Shown piece by piece: positions 7,469-15,128 of a stretch of DNA of 19,631 nt. Numbering within the stretch: the stretch's first letter is position 1; the number at the start of each line of letters is the position of its first letter. The translations under genes and the position numbers were made by a program. The DNA comes from Bacteroides_D sp963546395 (lineage in GTDB: Bacteria; Bacteroidota; Bacteroidia; Bacteroidales; CAJPTX01), in NCBI GenBank assembly GCA_963546395.1, contig CAUUMS010000026.1, forward strand, positions 1 through 19,631. The letters are read 5' to 3'. The notes under the pieces are model-generated. The model was not told the origin of the DNA and did no database searches. It saw only the letters and a list, made by a program, of their open reading frames with translations.

Positions 7469-8727
7469 TCTCTGCTTTAATCCTCTGTGTCACAGGGTCG
7501 CTCTCGGGGCAAGTTCTCAATACCGAATCACCATACTCACGCTACGGCTTTGGGGAGCGTGTCGTCACTAGCTATGGGCGTGCCGCCTCTATGGGGGGGA
7601 TCACGCAGGGGCTACGCGATCCTAATGCGGTGAATCCATTCAACCCTGCTGCCTACACCAGTCAGGATACCATGTCCTTTATTCTCGACATGGGCATGCA
7701 GGCTGGCTATGTGACCGCCAAGTCGAAAGGCTACACTGCTAGTAACAACCTGGCGGTAAACATACACCACTTGGCCATACAGTTCCCCCTCCAGAAGTGG
7801 GGCGGGGTAGCTGTGGGCTTCCATCCATATTCGCAGATGGGGTACAACGTGGTACGCTACGAGACGGATCCGCAGATTATCAGCAAGATTGGCCGGGTGC
7901 GCTACCACCACAAAGGCTCGGGGGGTATCAATGAAGCCTTTCTGGGACTGGCCCTTCAGCCGCTGTCATTCCTCTCTGTTGGTGTCAATGGGCGGTACCT
8001 ATTCGGCTCGCTGAATCAGGAGCAGAACATCATCGTCCCGGCTAATGCCACGTATGCCGACGTGAATACCACCCGGCGCATCGTGCTACGGGGTTTCGTC
8101 TTCACTGCGGGCCTGCAAACCCATTTCTCATTCGGGGAGAATCGTAATCAGTCTCTCACGCTGGGGGCTACGGTGGATTACGCCCCGCAGATGAATGTGG
8201 AGAACCGTCTGGAAATGACGCAGAGCATTCTGAATGGGGAGTATCGGGTGGTGGACAACTACCTTCGTTCTCGTGGCAAGATTACCTACCCCATGCGATA
8301 TGCAGTGGGCGGCTTGTACCACAACGAGCATTGGGAGGTGGGGGCTGATTTCTCCACGCAGAACTGGCGCGGCTTTGCCCTGCCTGGGGGTGCCACTTTG
8401 CGAGAATCTTCCTATTCGATCAACGCTGGTGTGCAGTGGGTTCCTAATGCCACCGACCTGCGGAATTACGCCAGGCGGATGCAATACCGGATGGGATTCT
8501 CCTACGAGCGCCTTCCCCTTTTGCTAGCTGGCCATTCCATCAGCGATTACGCAGTTACCATTGGCCTTGGTTTCCCGTTCCGATACACAGGTTCTATCTT
8601 CAACCTGGGGCTTGTCTTCGGTCGCCGTGGGACGCCAGCAGGGAACTTGGTACAAGAGTCCTACGCTCGCTTGCAGCTGGGCATCTCGTTGAATGACGTT
8701 TGGTTCTTCAAACGCCGCTACAATTAA
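7441..8727 (+). CDS. Putative outer-membrane beta-barrel protein, Bacteroidota-specific type
   Basis: This 428-residue protein has a Sec signal peptide (QRTLQY, then a hydrophobic core AIVSALILCVTG, with likely cleavage after about residue 23). The mature start contains SPYSRYGFGE, a signature I associate with an uncharacterised family of Bacteroidota outer-membrane proteins related to FadL/PorV-like barrels. The rest alternates aromatic and polar residues as in transmembrane beta-strands and ends in an aromatic/basic C-terminus (WFFKRRYN). No enzyme motif is seen. ATG 7441 was chosen over the in-frame TTG 7378 because the signal peptide begins exactly there; this gives a 28-bp overlap with coaX. 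It is followed by a TPR protein and lptC, which suggests a role in outer-membrane biogenesis or transport; this is inference from context only. Confidence 0.75.
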   Translation: MQRTLQYAIVSALILCVTGSLSGQVLNTESPYSRYGFGERVVTSYGRAASMGGITQGLRDPNAVNPFNPAAYTSQDTMSFILDMGMQAGYVTAKSKGYTASNNLAVNIHHLAIQFPLQKWGGVAVGFHPYSQMGYNVVRYETDPQIISKIGRVRYHHKGSGGINEAFLGLALQPLSFLSVGVNGRYLFGSLNQEQNIIVPANATYADVNTTRRIVLRGFVFTAGLQTHFSFGENRNQSLTLGATVDYAPQMNVENRLEMTQSILNGEYRVVDNYLRSRGKITYPMRYAVGGLYHNEHWEVGADFSTQNWRGFALPGGATLRESSYSINAGVQWVPNATDLRNYARRMQYRMGFSYERLPLLLAGHSISDYAVTIGLGFPFRYTGSIFNLGLVFGRRGTPAGNLVQESYARLQLGISLNDVWFFKRRYN

Positions 8728-8747
8728 GCATTGTAAAAGTCCATCGT

Positions 8748-10148
8748 ATGAATCGGAAGAGACTGATCTTCACGCTATCGCTTGTCACGTTGCTAAGTGC
8801 TCCGTGCGTGCTATTTGCCCAACCGAAGGACTCCCGCACGGATGACCCTAAGTATGGGGCTACGCCCGAGATTCGGCAGGAGTGCCTTAAGAACACTTCC
8901 TTCTACAGCGAGTACTATAAGCAGAAGAATTTCAAGGATGCCATCCCGGGCTGGTCGATAGCCTACACCATATGCCCCCAGTCCTCGCAGAACCTCTACA
9001 TCCGCGGGCTTCGGATCATACGCCAGTCCATCGAGCAAGAGGTTGACCCCACGGTTAAGGCGACTCTTATCGATAGTATGCTCCGCATCTACGACAAGAA
9101 GATTCAGTACTTCAAGCGTGAGGGGTATAATCTAGCCCTCAAGGCAATCGACCTCTACGCATTGGATCCTAGCAGACTTGAGGAGGTCGCCGAGATTGTG
9201 AAAAAGGCGCACTCATTCGATGGGGACAAGGTGAATCCCCAGGCTATGCTTATCCTCATGCAGGTCACCAAGGATCTGTACACCAATCGTAAGCGTACTG
9301 CCGATCAGGTGATAGAGGTTTACTCCATGGTGTCCGAACTGTTTGCACGCCAGCTAGCAGCCTTCCCTAGTGGGGCAGAGCTTGCGGCTAAGCCCGAGAA
9401 GGAGAAGGCGAGCATTGAGGAGGAGAAGCAAAAACTCACGCAGATGACCGAGGCACTCGATGCCCTGTTCACCAGTGCAGGTGTGGCCAATTGCGACAAC
9501 CTGATATCCATTTACACGCCGAAGTTTGAGAAGGATACGGCTAACATTGAGCTTGCGCGCAATATCCGTGCGCAGCTGGCTGCTCTTCGTTGTACTGATA
9601 GCGAGCTATTCCTCGCTGTGAGCATCAAGGTCTTCCAGCGTGAGCCTACGGCTGCTGTGGGTGGTGAGATAGCGCGCATGTACCAGGCTAAGCATCAGAA
9701 CGCTTTGGCCGATCGCTACTTCAGGGCTTCCGTTGATGCTGAGAGTGATTCCGTACGTCGCTCGGCACTGCTGGTGGAGTACGCCTCGTTCGTCGGTACC
9801 ACGATGGGAGAGCTTGCCCGTGCCCGTACCCTGGCCAATGAGGCGATAGCTCTCAATCCTAAGCAGGGATACGCTTACCTACTGCTAGGGACGCTCTACG
9901 CAAGCACAAGGGACTGCGGCTCGTCTAAGCTCGATCGGGCCTCTGTGTACTGGGCTGCTGTGGATAAGTTTGCCCAGGCGAAGAGCGTGCAACCCGATTT
10001 GGCTGCGGAGTGCAACAAGCAGATTTCCTACTACTCGCAGTACTTCCCCACGTCTGAGGAAATATTTTTCCAGGATTACGAGGTCGGCAAGGCATTTACT
10101 GTTCCCTGCTGGATCAATGAGCGTACCACCATACGGGCAAAGAACTAG
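8748..10148 (+). CDS. Secreted tetratricopeptide-repeat protein
   Basis: This 466-residue protein starts with a clear signal peptide (MNRKRLIF, a hydrophobic core, then FAQ, with probable cleavage after the alanine), so it is periplasmic or surface-associated. The body is all-helical in character, with TPR-like pairs near residues 56-90 (YYKQKNFKDAIPGW...) and 355-385 (ARTLANEAIALNPKQGYAYLLLGTLYA), another near 400-425, and a charged helical stretch at about 215-235. TPRs are protein-binding scaffolds; no catalytic motif is seen. The ATG at 8748, 20 bp after the preceding stop, is chosen because it begins the signal peptide. It overlaps lptC by 32 bp if lptC starts at 10117. The family is often found between the outer-membrane protein and lptC in Bacteroidales; its partner is unknown. 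Confidence 0.82.
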   Translation: MNRKRLIFTLSLVTLLSAPCVLFAQPKDSRTDDPKYGATPEIRQECLKNTSFYSEYYKQKNFKDAIPGWSIAYTICPQSSQNLYIRGLRIIRQSIEQEVDPTVKATLIDSMLRIYDKKIQYFKREGYNLALKAIDLYALDPSRLEEVAEIVKKAHSFDGDKVNPQAMLILMQVTKDLYTNRKRTADQVIEVYSMVSELFARQLAAFPSGAELAAKPEKEKASIEEEKQKLTQMTEALDALFTSAGVANCDNLISIYTPKFEKDTANIELARNIRAQLAALRCTDSELFLAVSIKVFQREPTAAVGGEIARMYQAKHQNALADRYFRASVDAESDSVRRSALLVEYASFVGTTMGELARARTLANEAIALNPKQGYAYLLLGTLYASTRDCGSSKLDRASVYWAAVDKFAQAKSVQPDLAAECNKQISYYSQYFPTSEEIFFQDYEVGKAFTVPCWINERTTIRAKN

Positions 10149-10752
10149 ACGGCATGTTGTGCGGCGAGGGCTTCTAGCCCTCGCCGCATCGTGCTTCGGC
10201 TTTGCGCTCTGCCTGCTCGCATCCTGCACCAACGACCCCAGGGAGCTCAGGGCTCTCGTGGCGATCGACAATGGCCCCACCATGGAGGTCGACTCCCTGT
10301 GCATCGACTACACGGAGCATGGTCGCCTCTCCTCCAGGATCTTCACCCCAAAGATGCAGTCGTACGACCGCGATGGGGTACTCTACGACGAGTTCTTGGA
10401 AGGGATAGATGTGAAGGTCTACAATGACTCCGGGAGGGTCACCTCCACCATCCGTGCCAATTATGCGCTGTACTGGCGCGAGAAGAAGGTGTGGGAAGCC
10501 CGTTATCGGGTGTGTGCGGTCAATCTGAACGGTGATACTATACGTACCGAGCAGATCTTTTGGGATCAGCAGGCGGGACGTGTCTATACGGGGGCCAATG
10601 TGCAAGTGCGCACTAAGGATGCCACGCTCTACGGGCGCGGATTCGAGAGCGACGATCGCTTTGAGCAATGGGTCTTTCGTGAGCCCACGGGCCTTATCAC
10701 CATCCCTCGTCCTGGGGAAGAGCCTGCGGTAGCACCGATGCCCGTCATCTGA
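10117..10752 (+). CDS. lptC: LptC-family LPS export component, lipoprotein form
   Basis: LptC links the inner-membrane LptBFG ABC transporter to periplasmic LptA and passes lipopolysaccharide toward the outer membrane. The protein is 211 residues from ATG 10117. A hydrophobic N-terminal segment ends in the lipobox LLASC (cysteine at residue 37), so it is likely a lipoprotein rather than the single-TM form of E. coli. The mature part has the LptC beta-jellyroll pattern (RIFTPKMQSYDRDGVLYDEF, then TSTIRANYALYWREKKVWEA and IFWDQQAGRVYT), as in LptC/LptA-type OstA folds. The start is uncertain: GTG 10159, 10 bp after the TPR stop, would give a more typical short lipoprotein signal. A perfect 12-bp hairpin (10160-10188) covers this initiation region. 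It sits in an envelope operon with the TPR and CBS proteins. Confidence 0.82.
   Translation: MSVPPYGQRTRRHVVRRGLLALAASCFGFALCLLASCTNDPRELRALVAIDNGPTMEVDSLCIDYTEHGRLSSRIFTPKMQSYDRDGVLYDEFLEGIDVKVYNDSGRVTSTIRANYALYWREKKVWEARYRVCAVNLNGDTIRTEQIFWDQQAGRVYTGANVQVRTKDATLYGRGFESDDRFEQWVFREPTGLITIPRPGEEPAVAPMPVI
10160..10188 (+). other. Perfect 12-bp hairpin across the TPR-lptC junction
   Basis: TGCGGCGAGGGC at 10160-10171 pairs exactly with 10177-10188 around a 5-nt loop. It starts 11 nt after the TPR stop codon and lies inside the lptC signal-peptide coding region, overlapping the alternative GTG start at 10159. No T-tract follows. It may be a transcription attenuator, an mRNA processing or stability element, or a structure that masks lptC translation initiation. 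Confidence 0.6.
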
Positions 10753-10775
10753 GCGCCACAGCAAAATCATTCGAC

Positions 10776-10976
10776 ATGCGGATCTTTCAAATCGTACTAG
10801 AGATCATCTGGGTTCTACTGGGCTTCTTCTGCATCTTCCTGGGCGTGCGAACCCTAGGGGCTGGCGGTCGTGTCCCGGCCACATTCTTCGTCCTGAGTGC
10901 CATAGCGTTTGGAATGGCGATCTTCCGCCACATGTCCCGTCGCAGGCAGGAGCAGCGTAACCGGATGCGCCAGTAA
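10776..10976 (+). CDS. Small two-helix membrane protein, unknown function
   Basis: This 66-residue protein lies between lptC and the CBS-domain gene, with gaps of 23 and 12 bp. Two hydrophobic helices are visible (about residues 5-23, IVLEIIWVLLGFFCIFLGV, and 35-50, ATFFVLSAIAFGMAIF), joined by a glycine-rich loop and followed by a strongly basic, cytoplasm-favouring tail (RHMSRRRQEQRNRMRQ). Start ATG 10776 is preceded by an A-rich stretch (CAGCAAAATCATTCGAC), as is usual for this phylum. It is well placed in the operon and not overlapped by any better frame, so it is likely real. I do not recognise a named family; small proteins occupy this slot in other Bacteroidales as far as I recall. A role linked to LPS export or to the neighbouring transporter is speculation. 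Confidence 0.75.
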   Translation: MRIFQIVLEIIWVLLGFFCIFLGVRTLGAGGRVPATFFVLSAIAFGMAIFRHMSRRRQEQRNRMRQ

Positions 10977-10988
10977 GCCCTAGGTGTC

Positions 10989-12260
10989 ATGCCCCTGGCA
11001 GTCGCCCTTGTCTGCTCCCTCGTGCTGTCGGCCCTCTTCTCGGGGGTCGAAATTGCATACCTCTCGGCCAATCGGCTCCGTATCGAGCTCGACCGTAAGA
11101 CCAACTCGCTCTCGCAGCGGGTTGTGCGCATTTACGTCCAGCACCCAGCCCAGTTCATTGCCACCCTTCTCGTGGGTAACAATGTGGCCCTGGTTATCTA
11201 CGGTATGGCCATGTCCGATCTGCTTGCGCCGTGGCTGGCTACTTTCTCTGCCAACGAGACCTACCAGCTCCTCAGCCAGACAGCCATTAGCACCGTCATC
11301 ATTCTCATTGTAGCCGAATTTCTCCCAAAGGCCCTCTTCCGCATACATCCTAACGCATTCCTCACCCTCTTCGCCCTACCCGTATTCCTCTTCTACATCC
11401 TGCTGCATCCCATCGCTAGCGGGATAACCCTCCTATCCCACGGGCTACTCAAAATCTTCTTCCGTCAGCGTCTCGTCGAGCATGCCGCCGGCAGCACCCT
11501 CGGGCCACAGGACTTGAATCACCTCGTGGATGAAGCCACGCAGGTAAGCGACAGCCATGATCAGGATGCTGTCGATCAGGAGATCCGAATATTCCAAAAT
11601 GCGCTCGAGTTTAGCGATGTCAAAGTGCGTGAGTGCCTAGTGCCACGGCCCGACATCGAGGCGATCCCCATCACGGCCTCCTTGCAGGACTTGCGCCATC
11701 TGTTCATCACCACCAACTTCTCCCGCATCCCCGTCTACCAGGACACGGTGGACAACATCGTAGGCTACGTCAACGCCAAACGACTCTTTGAGCATCCGGC
11801 CTCCATCCGGGAGGCCATGCGGCCGCTCACCTTCATTCCCGAAACCATGAAGGCCAGCGATCTCCTCTCGCAATTCATCAAGAATTCCCGCAGCATGGCC
11901 ATCGTCGTCGACGAGTTTGGGGGGACAGCGGGCCTGGTCACCATTGAAGATCTCGTGGAGGAGATATTCGGTGAAATCGATGACGAGCACGACACGCAGA
12001 GCATTGTGATGCGCCAAACGGGCCCGCACGAGTACCTCCTCTCGGGCCGTGCCGAGGTGGATGTCATCAATGAAATGTTCAAGCTCGACATCCCCGATTC
12101 TGATGACTATGATACCGTTGCTGGCTTTATCCTCGACAATCAGCCTAGCATACCCCAGCCCAACGACACCATTCAGATTGGGCAGTTCCGCATTCGCATT
12201 TTGCAGGTGGATGGGAGCCGCATTTCGCTCTTATCGTTGTCGGTAGATCCTGAGTCCTAG
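10989..12260 (+). CDS. CNNM/CorC-type membrane protein with CBS pair (hemolysin family, GldE-like)
   Basis: This 423-residue protein has the domain order of the hemolysin-C/CNNM family. A DUF21 transmembrane domain (about residues 1-180, opening with ALVCSLVLSALFSGVEIAYLSANR) is followed by a CBS pair (about 205-335) with the LVPRPDI element that replaces the more common MTPR and the conserved AIVVDEFGGTAGLVTIEDLVEE block. A C-terminal CorC_HlyC domain (about 345-423) contains GRAEVDVINE. Homologues move or regulate Mg2+ or other cations; in gliding Flavobacteriia the related GldE is linked to motility. Despite the old name, there is no evidence of haemolytic activity. ATG 10989 follows the small membrane protein by 12 bp. 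A hairpin 26 nt downstream of its stop probably ends the operon. Confidence 0.88.
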   Translation: MPLAVALVCSLVLSALFSGVEIAYLSANRLRIELDRKTNSLSQRVVRIYVQHPAQFIATLLVGNNVALVIYGMAMSDLLAPWLATFSANETYQLLSQTAISTVIILIVAEFLPKALFRIHPNAFLTLFALPVFLFYILLHPIASGITLLSHGLLKIFFRQRLVEHAAGSTLGPQDLNHLVDEATQVSDSHDQDAVDQEIRIFQNALEFSDVKVRECLVPRPDIEAIPITASLQDLRHLFITTNFSRIPVYQDTVDNIVGYVNAKRLFEHPASIREAMRPLTFIPETMKASDLLSQFIKNSRSMAIVVDEFGGTAGLVTIEDLVEEIFGEIDDEHDTQSIVMRQTGPHEYLLSGRAEVDVINEMFKLDIPDSDDYDTVAGFILDNQPSIPQPNDTIQIGQFRIRILQVDGSRISLLSLSVDPES

Positions 12261-12286
12261 CCCCTTGGCCACCAGCTTGTGGTGTG

Positions 12287-12308
12287 GCAGAGTCCAAGAG
12301 GGCTCTGC
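12287..12308 (+). terminator. Hairpin downstream of the CBS-protein gene, candidate terminator
   Basis: GCAGAGTCC (12287-12295) pairs with GGGCTCTGC (12300-12308) around a 4-nt loop: nine base pairs including one G-U. Downstream is GCCTAGGTCGTCTTT, with only a short T-run. It begins 26 nt after the stop and precedes the candidate pepE promoter, so a transcript end here makes sense. Confidence 0.45.
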
Positions 12309-12395
12309 GCCTAGGTCGTCTTTGCCCTGCTGTCCGTGCAGCATCCCCATCCTGTCTGCGGTGTCATCTGGCATGCGAGTTTGCTGGAAAGGTGC

Positions 12396-12403
12396 TACCT
12401 TTG
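12396..12403 (+). promoter_or_regulatory. Candidate pepE promoter, Bacteroidota -7 box TACCTTTG
   Basis: TACCTTTG matches the Bacteroidota consensus TAnnTTTG and lies in non-coding DNA 88 bp before the pepE ATG at 12492. The expected TTG about 19-21 bp upstream is not present; the nearest TTTG is at 12380-12383, only 12 bp away, so the -33 half is weak. Confidence 0.45.
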
Positions 12404-12491
12404 GATGCCCAGCGCAGCAAAGGTGTTCCCGCATGGTGAACAGGCTTGCGATGGAGCTACCAACTCAATTAATTCAAAGTTCATCATGGGC

Positions 12492-13199
12492 ATGCGATTA
12501 CTACTGATCAGCAATTCGACCAATGCAGGTGAGGAGTATTTGGCCTACCCGATGGGGCGGATCGGCGAATTTCTGACAGGCATTAAGCGGGTGTGTTTCA
12601 TCCCGTTTGCGGGCGTGACATTCTCACATGATGCCTACCAGGCCAAGGTGCAGAAGCGCTTCTCTGAGCTCGGAATTGAGGTGCAATCCATCCACAAGGC
12701 GGGCGACATGCTGAAGGCGGTTGCCGAGGCCGAGGCCATCGTCGTAGGGGGTGGTAACACTTGGCGCCTCTTGCAGTGCCTCCAAGAGCACGGGCTGATC
12801 AGTGCCATTCGCGAGCGTGTCATGGCTGGGTTGCCCTACGTGGGCTGGAGTGCCGGCTCCAACGTATCCTGCCCTACCATACGCACTACGAACGACATGC
12901 CTATCGTGGAGCCCAAGGACTTTGGTGCCTTCAATCTGGTGCCCTTTCAGATCAATCCGCACTACCTCGATGCGAATCCCGCCGGCCATGCTGGCGAGAC
13001 CCGCGAGGATAGGATCATGGAGTTTATCGAGCTCAACCAGAGCACGTATGTTGTGGGACTGCGGGAAGGCACCATGCTACGGCTCGTCGACAGCAAGCTG
13101 GAGCTCATAGGCCCTCGGCCCGCTCGCATATTTCACCATGGGCAGTCGCCCCGGGAAGTGCAGCCTGGCGAATCGCTTCAGTTCCTGCTAGGGAAGTAG
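12492..13199 (+). CDS. pepE: Dipeptidase E (aspartyl dipeptidase), peptidase family S51
   Basis: PepE hydrolyses dipeptides with an N-terminal aspartate in the cytoplasm. The 235-residue sequence aligns from end to end with E. coli PepE as I remember it: LLLISNST at the N-terminus, FIPFAGVT, VVGGGNTWRLL, GWSAGSN with the nucleophile S120, CPTIRTTNDMPIV with D135, and PFQINPHYLD with H157. With the start at 12492 these residues carry the same numbers as the E. coli Ser120-Asp135-His157 triad, which is why this ATG is preferred to the one six bases earlier at 12486. An A/T-rich stretch (CAATTAATTCAAAGTTC) precedes the start. It appears to be a single-gene unit with its own candidate promoter. 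Confidence 0.94.
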   Translation: MRLLLISNSTNAGEEYLAYPMGRIGEFLTGIKRVCFIPFAGVTFSHDAYQAKVQKRFSELGIEVQSIHKAGDMLKAVAEAEAIVVGGGNTWRLLQCLQEHGLISAIRERVMAGLPYVGWSAGSNVSCPTIRTTNDMPIVEPKDFGAFNLVPFQINPHYLDANPAGHAGETREDRIMEFIELNQSTYVVGLREGTMLRLVDSKLELIGPRPARIFHHGQSPREVQPGESLQFLLGK

Positions 13200-13328
13200 T
13201 TTCTGCGTAGGGAGAGGAAAAGATAGGCTGGCGGCGGTGCCCATTGGCCTGGCAGCGTGGGGGTGGTATCACCGTCCTTACGCCGAGCCCGTGGGGCAGG
13301 CCCTCGCCATTGGCGAAGCGCAGGTGCT

Positions 13329-15128
13329 ATGGATAGCGTGCTGGAATCTGTGAGACGCATCCTCCGCCGGGGATGGCTCGACGGCTGTGTCACGCACGTA
13401 TTCAAACAGGGTACGCGCCGTTACACGCTGTTTGTAAGCTTCCTGGTGGGTATCGCCTGCGCATTGGCCGCGGTGATACTCAAGCGTCTTGCGCACTGGA
13501 TTACCGACATGGTGAGCCTCATCACCGCCTCACGCGCTGAGACGCTGCTTTACCTCATTATACCTGGGGTCGGCATCCTCATCACCATGCTCTTCGTGCG
13601 CTACGTGGTGCGCGACAGCATCAGTCACGGTGTCTCCAAGGTGCTCTACTGCCTCTCGCGCGACCGCGGGCGTATCAGGCTGCACAACATCTACAGCTCC
13701 ATAGTCTCCAGCAGTATCACCATCGGCTTTGGCGGCTCGGTAGGGGCTGAGGCCCCTATTGTGATGACCGGGGCCGCCATCGGTTCCAACATTGCGCGTC
13801 GGTTTCACCTCGACTCTAAGACCGTGAATCTGATGGTAGGCTGCGGTGCAGCAGCCGGCATAGCCGCCATCTTCAAGGCCCCGCTCGCCGGCATGGTCTT
13901 CACCCTAGAGGTGCTCATGCTCGACCTCACCATGAGCTCCATAGTGCCGCTTTTGGTGAGTGCCGTCTCGGCCACCATCGTCTCGTACTTCTTGCTGGGG
14001 GGGGCCTCCCTGTTCCGATTCGTGTACAATGTGCCGTTCGACCTCTCCAAGTCCATCTATTACGTGGTGCTTGGCGTGTTCACGGGGCTGCTGTCCGTCT
14101 ACTTCACTCGCACTGCACTGGCCATGGAGACCTGGTTTGGCGGGCGCAGCACCTATCGCCGACTCATCATTGGCGCATTGATGCTCGGGGCTCTCATCTT
14201 CCTGTTCCCACCACTCTACGGGGAGGGGTACGCCTCCATACAACACCTCTTCGAGGGGAAAGTCGAATTCCTATTCGGTCGCAGCCCGCTCGCATTTACA
14301 GTCGGCAACGAGTGGATGACACTCGCGGCCCTTGGGGCCCTCATGCTGCTTAAGGTTGTGGCCATGGCTGCCACCACCGGGGCTGGTGGTGTGGGGGGCT
14401 CCTTCGCGCCCACGCTATTCGTCGGTGGCGTGGGGGGATTCTTTGCGGCCAAGCTCCTCAATCGCACCCTCGATGCCGGGGTTGGGCCCTCCAACTTCGT
14501 TCTTGTAGGCATGGCTGGGGCTATGGCCGGCGTGATGCATGCCCCCCTGCTGGGAATATTTCTCATTGCCGAGCTCACGGAGGGGTATGCCCTTCTGCTG
14601 CCGCTCATGATCACGGCCACCGTCTCCTATATCACGGTCTCCAGCCTCGATCGGCACTCCATCTACACAAAGCGTTTGGCCGCAGAGGGCGATCTCATTA
14701 CCCATCACAAGGATCAGGCCGTGCTCACCGTCTTGCAGCTGGGCAAGGTCATTGAGACGGATCTCATGGCCGTCCATCCCGACGAGACGCTGCGACAGCT
14801 AGTGCGCACCGTGGCCCTCTCCAAGCGGAACATATTCCCCGTCCTCTCCGATGAGGGAAAACTGTTGGGGATCGTCCTGCTAGACGACATCCGGAGCATC
14901 ATGTTCGACACCGAGAGTTATGACGTGCGCTGCGTCAAAGATTTCATGGTGCGCCCGCCGGCCGTGGTATCAGTCAGTGAGCCCATGGGCCAGGTCATGG
15001 AGAAATTTGAGGAGACCGGTGCCTGGAACCTCCCAGTTGTGAGCGAGGGGGTGTATGTGGGCTTCGTCTCCAAGGCCAAAATATTCTCGGCCTACCGCAA
15101 GCAGCTCATGCAGTTCTCCAACGAGTAG
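13329..15128 (+). CDS. CLC-type chloride channel/transporter with C-terminal CBS pair
   Basis: This 599-residue inner-membrane protein has the CLC core (about residues 35-440) and two CBS domains (about 470-590). Filter regions visible are SHGVSKVLY (about 99-107), GFGGSVGAEAP with the external gating glutamate E141, and GGSFAPTLFVGGVGG. In the helix matching the E. coli proton-glutamate region (APLAGILFIIEE), this protein reads APLAGMVFTLEV: the E203 position is valine (V195) by hand alignment. ATG 13329 was chosen over an in-frame start at 13257 because the upstream 24 residues are Arg/Gly-rich and unlike CLC N-termini, and AGGTG precedes the ATG. Regulation by nucleotide through the CBS pair is plausible. 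It could work as channel or exchanger; sequence alone does not decide. Confidence 0.92.
   Translation: MDSVLESVRRILRRGWLDGCVTHVFKQGTRRYTLFVSFLVGIACALAAVILKRLAHWITDMVSLITASRAETLLYLIIPGVGILITMLFVRYVVRDSISHGVSKVLYCLSRDRGRIRLHNIYSSIVSSSITIGFGGSVGAEAPIVMTGAAIGSNIARRFHLDSKTVNLMVGCGAAAGIAAIFKAPLAGMVFTLEVLMLDLTMSSIVPLLVSAVSATIVSYFLLGGASLFRFVYNVPFDLSKSIYYVVLGVFTGLLSVYFTRTALAMETWFGGRSTYRRLIIGALMLGALIFLFPPLYGEGYASIQHLFEGKVEFLFGRSPLAFTVGNEWMTLAALGALMLLKVVAMAATTGAGGVGGSFAPTLFVGGVGGFFAAKLLNRTLDAGVGPSNFVLVGMAGAMAGVMHAPLLGIFLIAELTEGYALLLPLMITATVSYITVSSLDRHSIYTKRLAAEGDLITHHKDQAVLTVLQLGKVIETDLMAVHPDETLRQLVRTVALSKRNIFPVLSDEGKLLGIVLLDDIRSIMFDTESYDVRCVKDFMVRPPAVVSVSEPMGQVMEKFEETGAWNLPVVSEGVYVGFVSKAKIFSAYRKQLMQFSNE

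Noticed and set aside
13242..13316. CCATTGGC occurring twice before the CLC gene
   Set aside because: Eight bases repeated within about 70 bp is too short to claim a repeat or operator.
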